From assembly GCA_002430835.1 (NCBI GenBank), contig DJDA01000121.1, forward strand, positions 1-6,599: DNA of 6,599 nucleotides, in the 5' to 3' direction. Shown here piece after piece: positions 1 through 6,013 of this stretch (positions are counted from its first letter, which is position 1; each line of letters begins with the position of its first letter). The translations under genes and the position numbers were made by a program. The notes beneath the pieces are model-generated. The model worked only from the letters and a program-made list of their open reading frames with translations, made no database searches and was not told where the DNA came from. The DNA comes from Brevundimonas sp. UBA5936. GTDB lineage: Bacteria; Pseudomonadota; Alphaproteobacteria; Caulobacterales; Caulobacteraceae.

Positions 1-7
1 GCGATGT

Positions 8-53
8 ACCACCAGCATGTACAGTCGTTCGCTACACGTGGGTCTGCCGATCT
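8..53 (+). other. Illumina universal adapter-like sequence (probable artefact)
   Basis: An ungapped comparison by eye with the 3' part of the Illumina P5/TruSeq universal adapter gives 35 identities in 46 positions. Exact runs are ACCACC at 8-13, TACA at 20-23, CTACACG at 32-38 and CCGATCT at 47-53, the last being the adapter's own 3' end. Eight of the 11 mismatches are G in the window (15, 19, 24, 27, 31, 40, 42, 46). The stretch encodes nothing recognisable, and the frame of the following gene is closed here by TAG at 53-55 and TGA at 56-58. The match and the stops are seen directly. That this is untrimmed adapter carrying base-calling errors is an inference. Bases 1-7 and 54-58 are not explained. 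Confidence 0.75.
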
Positions 54-58
54 AGTGA

Positions 59-445
59 CTGGATCAGGCCGACTTCCTCATGCGAGGCTACGGCTTCAAG
101 GCCGGGGAGCTGCTCAGCGGGCCAGGCAACCTCGCGCTGGATATCGATCCCAAGCTGGCCTGGGCGCTGGCGCACCGCGACCAGTTTCCGGTGGACCTCA
201 ACCGCGCCGAACCGACGATGATCGCCCGCATTCCCGGAATCGGCATGCTCAGCGCGAAACGCCTGGTGGATCTGCGCCGGCAGAAGCGCATCCGCTTCGA
301 GGATCTGACCCGTCTGCGCTGCTCGCTCGAGAAAGCCAAACCCTTCGTCATCACTCAGGATTACCGGCCAAGCCTGGCAGGGCAGGAGTCGGCCATGCTG
401 CGCCAGCATCTGCGCGACACGCCCGCACAACTGGCGCTCTGGTAA
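59..445 (+). CDS. Radical SAM DNA modification/repair protein, C-terminal fragment (TIGR03916-like)
   Basis: This is the C-terminal part, about 129 residues, of a radical SAM protein of the family described as 'putative DNA modification/repair radical SAM protein' (rSAM linked to UDG). The catalytic barrel and CxxxCxxC iron-sulfur motif lie in the missing upstream part, roughly the first 300 residues. What remains starts with a QADFLMR...YGFK motif (65-100) typical of the family. A DIDPKLAWAL segment (140-169) and a helix-hairpin-helix DNA-binding motif, IARIPGIGMLSAKRL (about 221-265), follow. The frame ends with TAA at 443-445. Homology fades at about base 59, next to two stop codons and the adapter-like end, so the gene is cut by the end of the assembled fragment and is probably not a natural short gene. 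ATG at 80 is an internal methionine. The stop shares a base with the next gene's ATG. The family's enzymatic reaction is not established. Confidence 0.8.
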   Translation: MDQADFLMRGYGFKAGELLSGPGNLALDIDPKLAWALAHRDQFPVDLNRAEPTMIARIPGIGMLSAKRLVDLRRQKRIRFEDLTRLRCSLEKAKPFVITQDYRPSLAGQESAMLRQHLRDTPAQLALW

Positions 446-1281
446 TGGTCACGGTGCGTTTCGATGGAAGCTTCCAGGAGTGGCGAGTTCGGGCTCGCGC
501 GCTGCTGCAGAGCCGCGTCGCGCCACATGAGCTGAACTGGGCCAGCGACGATGAATCGACAGGGCTATTCGACGATCCCTCGCCGGCACCTTCAACGGAA
601 GGCGGACCGCGCATTCGCGTCCCCCGACAACTGCTGGACGAACTCGAAATGGCCGCGCGCTATCGCACCGAGCAGCGCTGGAGCCTGCTGTATCGCGTGC
701 TCTGGCGGGTCACCCAGGGTGATTCGAGTGCGCGAATGGTCGGCGACATTGATGGCAGCGAACTGCATGGTCGAATCAAGGCAGTCCGACGTGAGGCCCA
801 CGATCTGCATGCCTTTCTTCGCTTCAGCCCACTGCAGACCAGTGATGGACCACAGCACGTCGCCTGGTTCGAACCTGCGCACGACGTACTGCCCTGGGCG
901 GCGGGACACTTCGCCGAACGGATGGGCGGCAACAGCTGGCTGATCGCGACGCCGGAAGAAGGGGTTTGCTGGGATGGCCAAGACATGTCCTACATCCGCC
1001 CCTGCCCGCCACAGTGGCGGCAGCTGGCGCAGAACGCAGCGGACCCCGGCGGCGAGCTATGGAAGGCGTATTACGAAAGCACGTTCAACCCGGCCCGGCT
1101 GAACCGCGGCGTACTGGAAAGCAACCTGCCTGTGCGCTTCTGGAAGAATCTGCCCGAAGGCATGTTGATCCCGCAGTTGATGAGCCGCGCGCGCGCCGGT
1201 GCGCAGCGTGACGGCCAAGCCGAGCGCGTCGCCGCGAGAAGCGGAAAGCGCATCGGCCGGGATGCAAAACAGGCCGACTAG
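445..1281 (+). CDS. Probable DNA metabolism protein, DUF4130/TIGR03915 family
   Basis: This complete 278-residue protein belongs to the family annotated as 'probable DNA metabolism protein' (DUF4130). Members sit beside, or are fused to, radical SAM and uracil-DNA-glycosylase-like proteins, so a role in nucleic-acid repair or modification is inferred; no reaction is known to me. An N-terminal FDGSFQEWRVRARALL segment (residues 6-21) is typical of the family. The DUF4130 core follows: IKAVRREAHDLHAFLRF (111-127), VAWFEPAHDVLPWAAGHFAERM (139-160), a W-x-I-x-TP strand (165-170) and WKAYYESTFNPARLN (206-220). FWKNLPEGMLIPQL (232-245) closes the core, and a basic tail of about 30 residues ends the protein. 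The ATG overlaps the upstream stop (TAATG). With no clear Shine-Dalgarno site, translation is probably coupled to the radical SAM gene. The usual glycosylase domain is absent here. The stop lies in the CTAG that also ends pilU on the other strand. Confidence 0.88.
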   Translation: MVTVRFDGSFQEWRVRARALLQSRVAPHELNWASDDESTGLFDDPSPAPSTEGGPRIRVPRQLLDELEMAARYRTEQRWSLLYRVLWRVTQGDSSARMVGDIDGSELHGRIKAVRREAHDLHAFLRFSPLQTSDGPQHVAWFEPAHDVLPWAAGHFAERMGGNSWLIATPEEGVCWDGQDMSYIRPCPPQWRQLAQNAADPGGELWKAYYESTFNPARLNRGVLESNLPVRFWKNLPEGMLIPQLMSRARAGAQRDGQAERVAARSGKRIGRDAKQAD

Positions 1282-2423
1282 CGGAAGCTGCGGCCTGGAT
1301 CGTCGTCACTGACCTCAAGGCTCAGGCCCTGGGACACGCTGGTCAGATGCTCACCATCGGTTTCCGATCCCAGCTTGATCAGCAGACGCAAATCGTTGGC
1401 CGAATCGGCGTGCAGCAACGCATCTTCGTAGGTAATTTCACCCTGCACATAGAGGTTGTACAGCGCCTGGTCGAAGGTCTGCATGCCCAGCTCGGTGGAG
1501 CGCTTCATCAGCGACTTGAGCTCATGCACCTCGCCCTTGCGGATCAGGTCGGCCGCCAGCGGCGTATTGATCAGCACCTCGATCACCGCACGACGCCCCT
1601 TGCCGTCAGGCGTCGGCACCAGCTGCTGGGCGACGATGGCCTTGAGGTTGAGCGACAGATCCATCCACACCTGGTTGTGTCGGTCGGGCGGGAAGAAGTT
1701 GATGATGCGATCCAGCGCCTGGTTGGCGTTGTTGGCGTGCAGGGTCGCCAGGCACAGGTGACCGGTTTCGGCGAAGGCCACGGCGTAGTCCATGGTTTCA
1801 CGGGTACGGATCTCGCCGATGAGGATTACGTCCGGCGCCTGGCGCAAGGTGTTCTTCAGCGCCACTTCGAACGAGCTGGTGTCGATACCGACCTCGCGCT
1901 GGGTAACGATGCAGTTCTGATGCTGGTGGATGAATTCGATCGGGTCTTCGATGGAGATGATGTGCCCGCTGGAATTCTTGTTGCGGTAGCCGATCATCGA
2001 AGCCAATGAGGTCGACTTGCCGGTACCGGTGGCCCCGACGAACAGCACCAGCCCGCGCTTGGTCATCGACAGCTTCTTGAGGACGTCCGGCAGCTTGAGT
2101 TCTTCGATGGTCGGAATGTTGGTTTCGATACGCCGCAGCACCATGCCGGCGAGATTGCGCTGGTAGAACGCACTGACCCGGAAACGGCCGATACCGCGGG
2201 CGCTGATGGCGAAGTTGCACTCATGGTTCTCGGTGAACTCGCGGCGCTGCTGCTCGTTCATAACGCCGTGCACGGTCTCGCGGGTCATTTCCGGCGACAT
2301 CGCCGTCTTGCTGACCGGCATGATCTTGCCGTTGACCTTCATCGAAGGCGGCACGCCTGCGGTGATGAACAGATCGGAGCCGCCCTTTTCCACCATCAGG
2401 CGCAGAAGTTTCTCGAATTCCAT
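1278..2423 (-). CDS. pilU: Type IV pilus twitching motility ATPase PilU
   Basis: PilU is a hexameric PilT-family secretion ATPase at the cytoplasmic base of the type IV pilus machine. It assists PilT in pilus retraction and twitching motility. The 381 residues are within one of the Pseudomonas aeruginosa length as I recall it, and the protein is intact. Visible motifs are the Walker A GATGTGKST (130-138), the Asp box ISIEDPIEF (156-164), Walker B DVILIGEIR (198-206) and the His box TGHLCLATLH (220-229). The C-terminal domain ends in the acidic LEVSDDDPGRSFR tail typical of Pseudomonas PilU, which lacks PilT's AIRNLIRE motif. The ATG start gives the family's standard N-terminus, MEFEKLLRLMVEKGGSDLF. 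The Shine-Dalgarno site is weak, with only a GAG about 8 bases upstream. The gene lies 60 bases downstream of the pilT-derived reading frame on the same strand, the normal pilT-pilU order. Its TAG stop overlaps the convergent DUF4130 gene by 4 bases. Confidence 0.97.
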   Translation of the reverse strand: MEFEKLLRLMVEKGGSDLFITAGVPPSMKVNGKIMPVSKTAMSPEMTRETVHGVMNEQQRREFTENHECNFAISARGIGRFRVSAFYQRNLAGMVLRRIETNIPTIEELKLPDVLKKLSMTKRGLVLFVGATGTGKSTSLASMIGYRNKNSSGHIISIEDPIEFIHQHQNCIVTQREVGIDTSSFEVALKNTLRQAPDVILIGEIRTRETMDYAVAFAETGHLCLATLHANNANQALDRIINFFPPDRHNQVWMDLSLNLKAIVAQQLVPTPDGKGRRAVIEVLINTPLAADLIRKGEVHELKSLMKRSTELGMQTFDQALYNLYVQGEITYEDALLHADSANDLRLLIKLGSETDGEHLTSVSQGLSLEVSDDDPGRSFR

Positions 2424-2483
2424 CGTCGTACTCGCAATCGTGGCAAGCGCCGCATCGGACGGCGCCCGGTAGTTGTCAGGCGT

Positions 2484-3881
2484 TTAGAAGTTCTCTGGCT
2501 GCTTGGCCTTTTCCTTGGCGCTGTCTCGCGAGATCAGCCCTTTGGCGAGCAGTCCCTTGAGGCACGAGTCGAGGGTCTGCATGCCCAGCGAGCCGCCGGT
2601 CTGGATCGAGGAATACATCTGCGCCACCTTGTCCTCGCGAATCAGGTTACGGATCGCCGGCGTGCCGATCATGATCTCGTGGGCCGCCACACGGCCACCC
2701 CCGACCTTCTTCAGCAGGGTCTGCGAGATCACCGCCTGCAGCGATTCGGAGAGCATCGAGCGGACCATGGACTTTTCTTCGGCCGGGAACACGTCGACCA
2801 CGCGGTCGATGGTCTTGGCGGCGGAGGTGGTGTGTAGGGTGCCGAACACCAGGTGACCGGTTTCCGCAGCGGTCAGCGCCAGGCGGATGGTTTCCAGGTC
2901 GCGCATTTCGCCGACGAGAATGATGTCCGGGTCTTCACGCAGGGCCGAACGCAACGCCTCGGAGAAGCCCAGAGTGTCACGATGGACCTCGCGCTGGTTG
3001 ACCAGGCACTTCTTCGATTCGTGAACGAATTCGATGGGGTCTTCGATGGTGAGGATGTGGTGGTACTTGGTGTTGTTCAGGTAATCGAGCATCGCCGCCA
3101 GGGTGGTCGACTTGCCCGAGCCGGTCGGCCCGGTGACGAGGATGATGCCGTTCGGCTCGGCCAGCGCATGGCGGAAGGCCTCCAGCGCCGCCGGGTCCAT
3201 GCCCAGCCGGTCCAGCGTCAGCCCGACCTGATCCTTGTCCAGGATCCGCAGCACCACCCGCTCGCCCGCCCGCGACGGCAGGGTCGAGACACGCACGTCC
3301 AGCGACTTGCCGCCCAGCGTCAGGGGGATGCGTCCGTCCTGCGGCTTGCGCTTCTCGGCGATGTCCAGCCGCGCCATGACCTTGATGCGCGACACCAGCA
3401 GCGGCGCCACGCGCGGGTTCAGGCTCAGCGCCTCGCGCAGCACCCCGTCCACCCGCATCCGCACCAGCAGGCGCGTCTCATAGCTTTCCAGATGGACGTC
3501 CGAGGCGCCGATGCGCGCCGCCTCGGCGATGACGCCGTTGATCAGGCGGATGACCGGCGCGTCGTCCGTCGCGTCCAGCAGGTCCGCCGCCGGAATGTCG
3601 TCCACCAGACTGTCGAGGCCCACCGGCAGGGACAGGTCGTCGCCGTCAGCCGCCGTCAGTTGCTCGCCCGCATAGACTTCCGACAGTTTGCGGTCGAAGG
3701 CGGCGGCGCTCAGCGGCGTCGCCTCCAGCGGACGGCCCAGCGCGCGGCGCGCCTCGACCAAGGCCAGAGGGTCCGCCCCTTCACGCACCCCCACCGCCAT
3801 CACCTCCCCCGCCGCCAGCAGCAGGACGCCGTGGGTCTTGGCGAAGCCATAGGGCAGGCGCGGATCGACGACGGTGATCAC
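2484..3881 (-). CDS. Chimeric frame: GspE N-terminus joined to PilT C-terminus
   Basis: This 465-codon frame joins two related ATPases. Residues 1 to about 247 are the N-terminal part of a type II secretion assembly ATPase, GspE. They include the region around 109-215 with INGVIAEAARIGASDVHLE, RVDGVLRE and RKPQDGRIPL. From Ser258 to the end, 208 residues match Pseudomonas PilT, the pilus retraction ATPase: STTLAAMLDYLNNTKYHH, the Asp box (277-287), Walker B DIILVGEMRD (319-328), the His box TGHLVFGTLHT (341-351), AIRNLIRE (409-416) and the ending EKAKQPENF. The switch falls inside LVTGPTGSGK (248-257), common to both families. PilT's N-terminal 130 or so residues and GspE's C-terminal half, including its tetracysteine zinc segment, are absent. 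The GTG start overlaps the gspD stop (GTGA) and has a GGGAGG ribosome site 6 bases upstream. The frame is intact, so a natural hybrid cannot be ruled out, but an assembly chimera is more likely. Automatic annotation would probably call it PilT or GspE. Confidence 0.9.
   Translation of the reverse strand: MITVVDPRLPYGFAKTHGVLLLAAGEVMAVGVREGADPLALVEARRALGRPLEATPLSAAAFDRKLSEVYAGEQLTAADGDDLSLPVGLDSLVDDIPAADLLDATDDAPVIRLINGVIAEAARIGASDVHLESYETRLLVRMRVDGVLREALSLNPRVAPLLVSRIKVMARLDIAEKRKPQDGRIPLTLGGKSLDVRVSTLPSRAGERVVLRILDKDQVGLTLDRLGMDPAALEAFRHALAEPNGIILVTGPTGSGKSTTLAAMLDYLNNTKYHHILTIEDPIEFVHESKKCLVNQREVHRDTLGFSEALRSALREDPDIILVGEMRDLETIRLALTAAETGHLVFGTLHTTSAAKTIDRVVDVFPAEEKSMVRSMLSESLQAVISQTLLKKVGGGRVAAHEIMIGTPAIRNLIREDKVAQMYSSIQTGGSLGMQTLDSCLKGLLAKGLISRDSAKEKAKQPENF
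3111..3140 (-). other. Chimera junction between gspE and pilT at the Walker A motif
   Basis: On the minus strand this 30-base stretch encodes LVTGPTGSGK, a sequence shared by GspE and PilT. On the gspD side the protein reads NGII, as in GspE. On the pilU side it reads STTLAAMLDYLNN, as in PilT, where GspE normally has TTTLY. The exact crossover cannot be placed within the shared stretch. The change coincides with a switch from GC-saturated alphaproteobacterial-looking coding sequence to Pseudomonas-looking sequence. The motifs are seen directly; the position is bounded using family knowledge. Confidence 0.85.
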
Positions 3882-6013
3882 CGGACGCCTCCCGACACGG
3901 GCGGCAACGGCCGGGCCGCGACCGGCGCCACGGGTGCGATGACCAACGGCTCGCCCGCTGCCGGAGCCGCAGGCGGCTGGGCCTGCATATAGTCGCGCAG
4001 CAGGGCGTCCAGGCTGGGCTCGCGATCGGGGTGAACGCGCTGCTGCTCGCCGCGCATATAGCCCCAGCGATCCGCCGCCAGCCCCTGCGCATCCGCCGTG
4101 GTGCGCAATATGGTCGGGCGCAGGAAGACCATCAGATTGGTCCGTCCCCGCTCGCGGCTGGTCGAGCGGAACAGGACGCCGACGCCCGGAATGTCGCCCA
4201 GCCCCGGCACCTTGCTGGTCTCCAGCCGGTCGTTCTGATCCAGCAGGCCGCCCGCCACGGCGATGTCGCCGTCATCGACGACCAGCGTCGTCTCCAGCTC
4301 GCGCTTGTCCAGGATCAGGTCGTTGGCGCCGCTGGTCAGCAGGCCGTTGATGCTCGACACCTCCTGCCGCAAGGTCAGGGTGATGGAGCCGCCCGCATTG
4401 ATCTGGGGCCGCACCGTCAAGCGCACCCCGATGTCCTTGCGCTCGGTCGTGGTGAAGGGGTTGGAGTTGCCGTCCAAGATGGTCTGGCCGGTGGTGATCG
4501 GCACCTCCTGCCCGACCAGGAAGGTGGCCTCTTCATTGTCCAGCGTCATGATCGACGGGGTCTGCAGCAGGTTGGAGCCCGCGTCCGTCTTGGCCGCATT
4601 GATGATGAAGCCGAACAGGCCGTCGCCCCATTTGCCGCCCGCCCCGCCGACAAAGCCGTTGGCGCCCAGCAGGCTGTTTAGCGCCAGGTTCTGCAGCCGC
4701 TCGCGCAAGGGGTCGTCCTTGTCGAGCTGACCCGCCGCCGCCCCGCCCGCGATGGGCACCAGCGGCGCCGCGCGGTCGGAATAGTTGGTCAGGCCGACGC
4801 CCTGCTCGCCCGCCATCAGCCACTGAACGCCCAGGTCGCGCACGGCCTTGTCGCTCAGCTCGACGACGATGGCCTCGATCAGCACCTGCTGACGGCGCAC
4901 GTCCAGTTGGCGGATCACCTCGGTCAGGGTGCGTTGCAGGTCCGCCGGACCGGAGATGACCAGGGCGTTGGCGCCGGGGAAGCGGGCGATCGTCGCGCGC
5001 TGGCCGGTGGCGGTCACGGTGGTCGAGCCGATCGGCCCGCTGTCGGCCTCGCCCGTCGTGGTCAGGCCGCCCTGCCCCATGCCGCTGGTCGTATTGGTCG
5101 CCCCGGCGCGGGCGGTGCGCAGGCGTGGGGACGAGGTCGCCGCAGCATCCGCAGGCTGGCCGACGATCTGTTGCAGGACCGGCAGCAACTGCTCGGCGTC
5201 GGCATGTTCAAGGAAGACGACGTTGACGTCCTGGCTGGCCCGCGCCCGGCCGTCCAGATCGGCGATCAGGCCGCGCACCCGCGCCAGCGCCTGGGCGTCC
5301 CCGCGCAGCACCAGCGCGTTGGAGCTTTCGACCGGGGTGATCGTCACCAGGCCGGGACCGCCGGGACCGCCCGTCACCTGTTGCAGCACGCCCGCGATCT
5401 CGCGCGCCGAGGCGTTCTCCAGCGCCACCACCTCATAGGCGGAACGATCCACGTCGATGCGGCCAACCAGCGCCCGGATGCGCGACAGGTTGTCGGCGAA
5501 GTCGGCCACCACCACGCTGTTGGCGCCGGGGTTGGCCAGCACCTGCCCCTGTGCCCCGACCAGCGGCCGGATCGTCTCGGCGGCCGAGGTCGCGTCGATG
5601 TGGCGAAGGGTGAAGACCTCGGTCGAGAACCGCTCGGCGCCGACCGTGGCCGGACCCTGCGCCGCGCCCTGCGCCGGACTGATGCGATAGGCGCCCGAAG
5701 ACGTCGGCGTCACCACCAGACCATTGGCTCGCAGCGTCGACAGGAAGACCTCGAACAGCTGGGCGCGGGTCAGGGGACGCGGGCTGGACACCGTCACCGT
5801 GCCCGTCACCGCCGGATCGACGATGAAGGTGCGCCCGGTCGTGCGCGCCACATCCTGCACGAAGGCGCGGATGTCGGCGTTCTGGACGTTCAGCGTCTGG
5901 CGCGATTCCTGCGCCATCACCGGCGCGGCGGCCAGCGGCTGGACCGCCAGAACAGCGGCCAGAACGCCGGTCAACAGAGAGCGGCTTCCAGAGCGTTGAC
6001 TGGGGGCCTTCAT
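3878..6013 (-). CDS. gspD: Type II secretion system secretin GspD
   Basis: GspD forms the outer-membrane secretin channel through which folded proteins leave the periplasm. The 711-residue protein starts with a signal peptide: a basic N-region, a hydrophobic core at about 13-30 and a probable cleavage after VMA (32-34). N0 follows (about 38-112, LNVQNADIRAFVQDVARTTGRTFIVDP), then N1 (about 129-190), N2 (about 192-255) and N3 (about 262-372). N3 is interrupted by a Ser/Thr/Gly-rich insert at about 288-338. The secretin barrel domain spans about 375-635, with LLQTPSIMTLDNEEATFLVGQEVPI (482-506) and the signature VPGLGDIPGVGVLFRS (602-617). A Pro/Ala-rich tail covers about 675-705. The ATG has an AAGGA site 7 bases upstream and overlaps the gspC stop as ATGA; the TGA stop overlaps the downstream GTG start. 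This coupling indicates one operon, gspC-gspD-gspE. The Caulobacterales assignment is an inference from style and composition. Confidence 0.96.
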   Translation of the reverse strand: MKAPSQRSGSRSLLTGVLAAVLAVQPLAAAPVMAQESRQTLNVQNADIRAFVQDVARTTGRTFIVDPAVTGTVTVSSPRPLTRAQLFEVFLSTLRANGLVVTPTSSGAYRISPAQGAAQGPATVGAERFSTEVFTLRHIDATSAAETIRPLVGAQGQVLANPGANSVVVADFADNLSRIRALVGRIDVDRSAYEVVALENASAREIAGVLQQVTGGPGGPGLVTITPVESSNALVLRGDAQALARVRGLIADLDGRARASQDVNVVFLEHADAEQLLPVLQQIVGQPADAAATSSPRLRTARAGATNTTSGMGQGGLTTTGEADSGPIGSTTVTATGQRATIARFPGANALVISGPADLQRTLTEVIRQLDVRRQQVLIEAIVVELSDKAVRDLGVQWLMAGEQGVGLTNYSDRAAPLVPIAGGAAAGQLDKDDPLRERLQNLALNSLLGANGFVGGAGGKWGDGLFGFIINAAKTDAGSNLLQTPSIMTLDNEEATFLVGQEVPITTGQTILDGNSNPFTTTERKDIGVRLTVRPQINAGGSITLTLRQEVSSINGLLTSGANDLILDKRELETTLVVDDGDIAVAGGLLDQNDRLETSKVPGLGDIPGVGVLFRSTSRERGRTNLMVFLRPTILRTTADAQGLAADRWGYMRGEQQRVHPDREPSLDALLRDYMQAQPPAAPAAGEPLVIAPVAPVAARPLPPVSGGVR
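3888..3893 (-). promoter_or_regulatory. Ribosome binding site for the GTG-started gspE frame
   Basis: GGGAGG on the minus strand lies 6 bases before the GTG at 3881-3879, inside the last codons of gspD. It supports the GTG as the true start, although this codon overlaps the gspD stop, and fits coupled translation of gspD and gspE. Confidence 0.75.

Noticed and set aside
4..444. The DUF4130 frame stays open upstream of its ATG to base 4, allowing a 425-residue protein
   Set aside because: The upstream part is a shadow of the radical SAM frame and begins in adapter-like sequence. Family homology starts at the ATG at 445.
2447..2465. GCGCC/GGCGC inverted repeat in the 60-base pilT-pilU spacer as a terminator or regulatory hairpin
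   Set aside because: The stem has only 5 pairs, the loop is 9 bases and no T tract follows. It is too weak to claim in GC-rich DNA.
1278..3110. pilU and the pilT part as two copies of one duplicated gene within the window
   Set aside because: They are the normal paralogous pair pilT-pilU with distinct motifs (AIRNLIRE only in PilT, acidic tail only in PilU), not a recent duplication.
2484..3881. A genuine new class of hybrid secretion/retraction ATPase as a novel system
   Set aside because: The join sits in the one segment both parents share, and taxonomy and gene neighbourhood change at the same point. A false assembly join explains all of this more simply.
2853..3992. Long plus-strand open frame of 379 codons opposite gspE/pilT
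   Set aside because: It is Arg/Gln/His-rich and low in recognisable motifs, the usual antisense shadow of high-GC coding sequence. It also spans the chimera junction.
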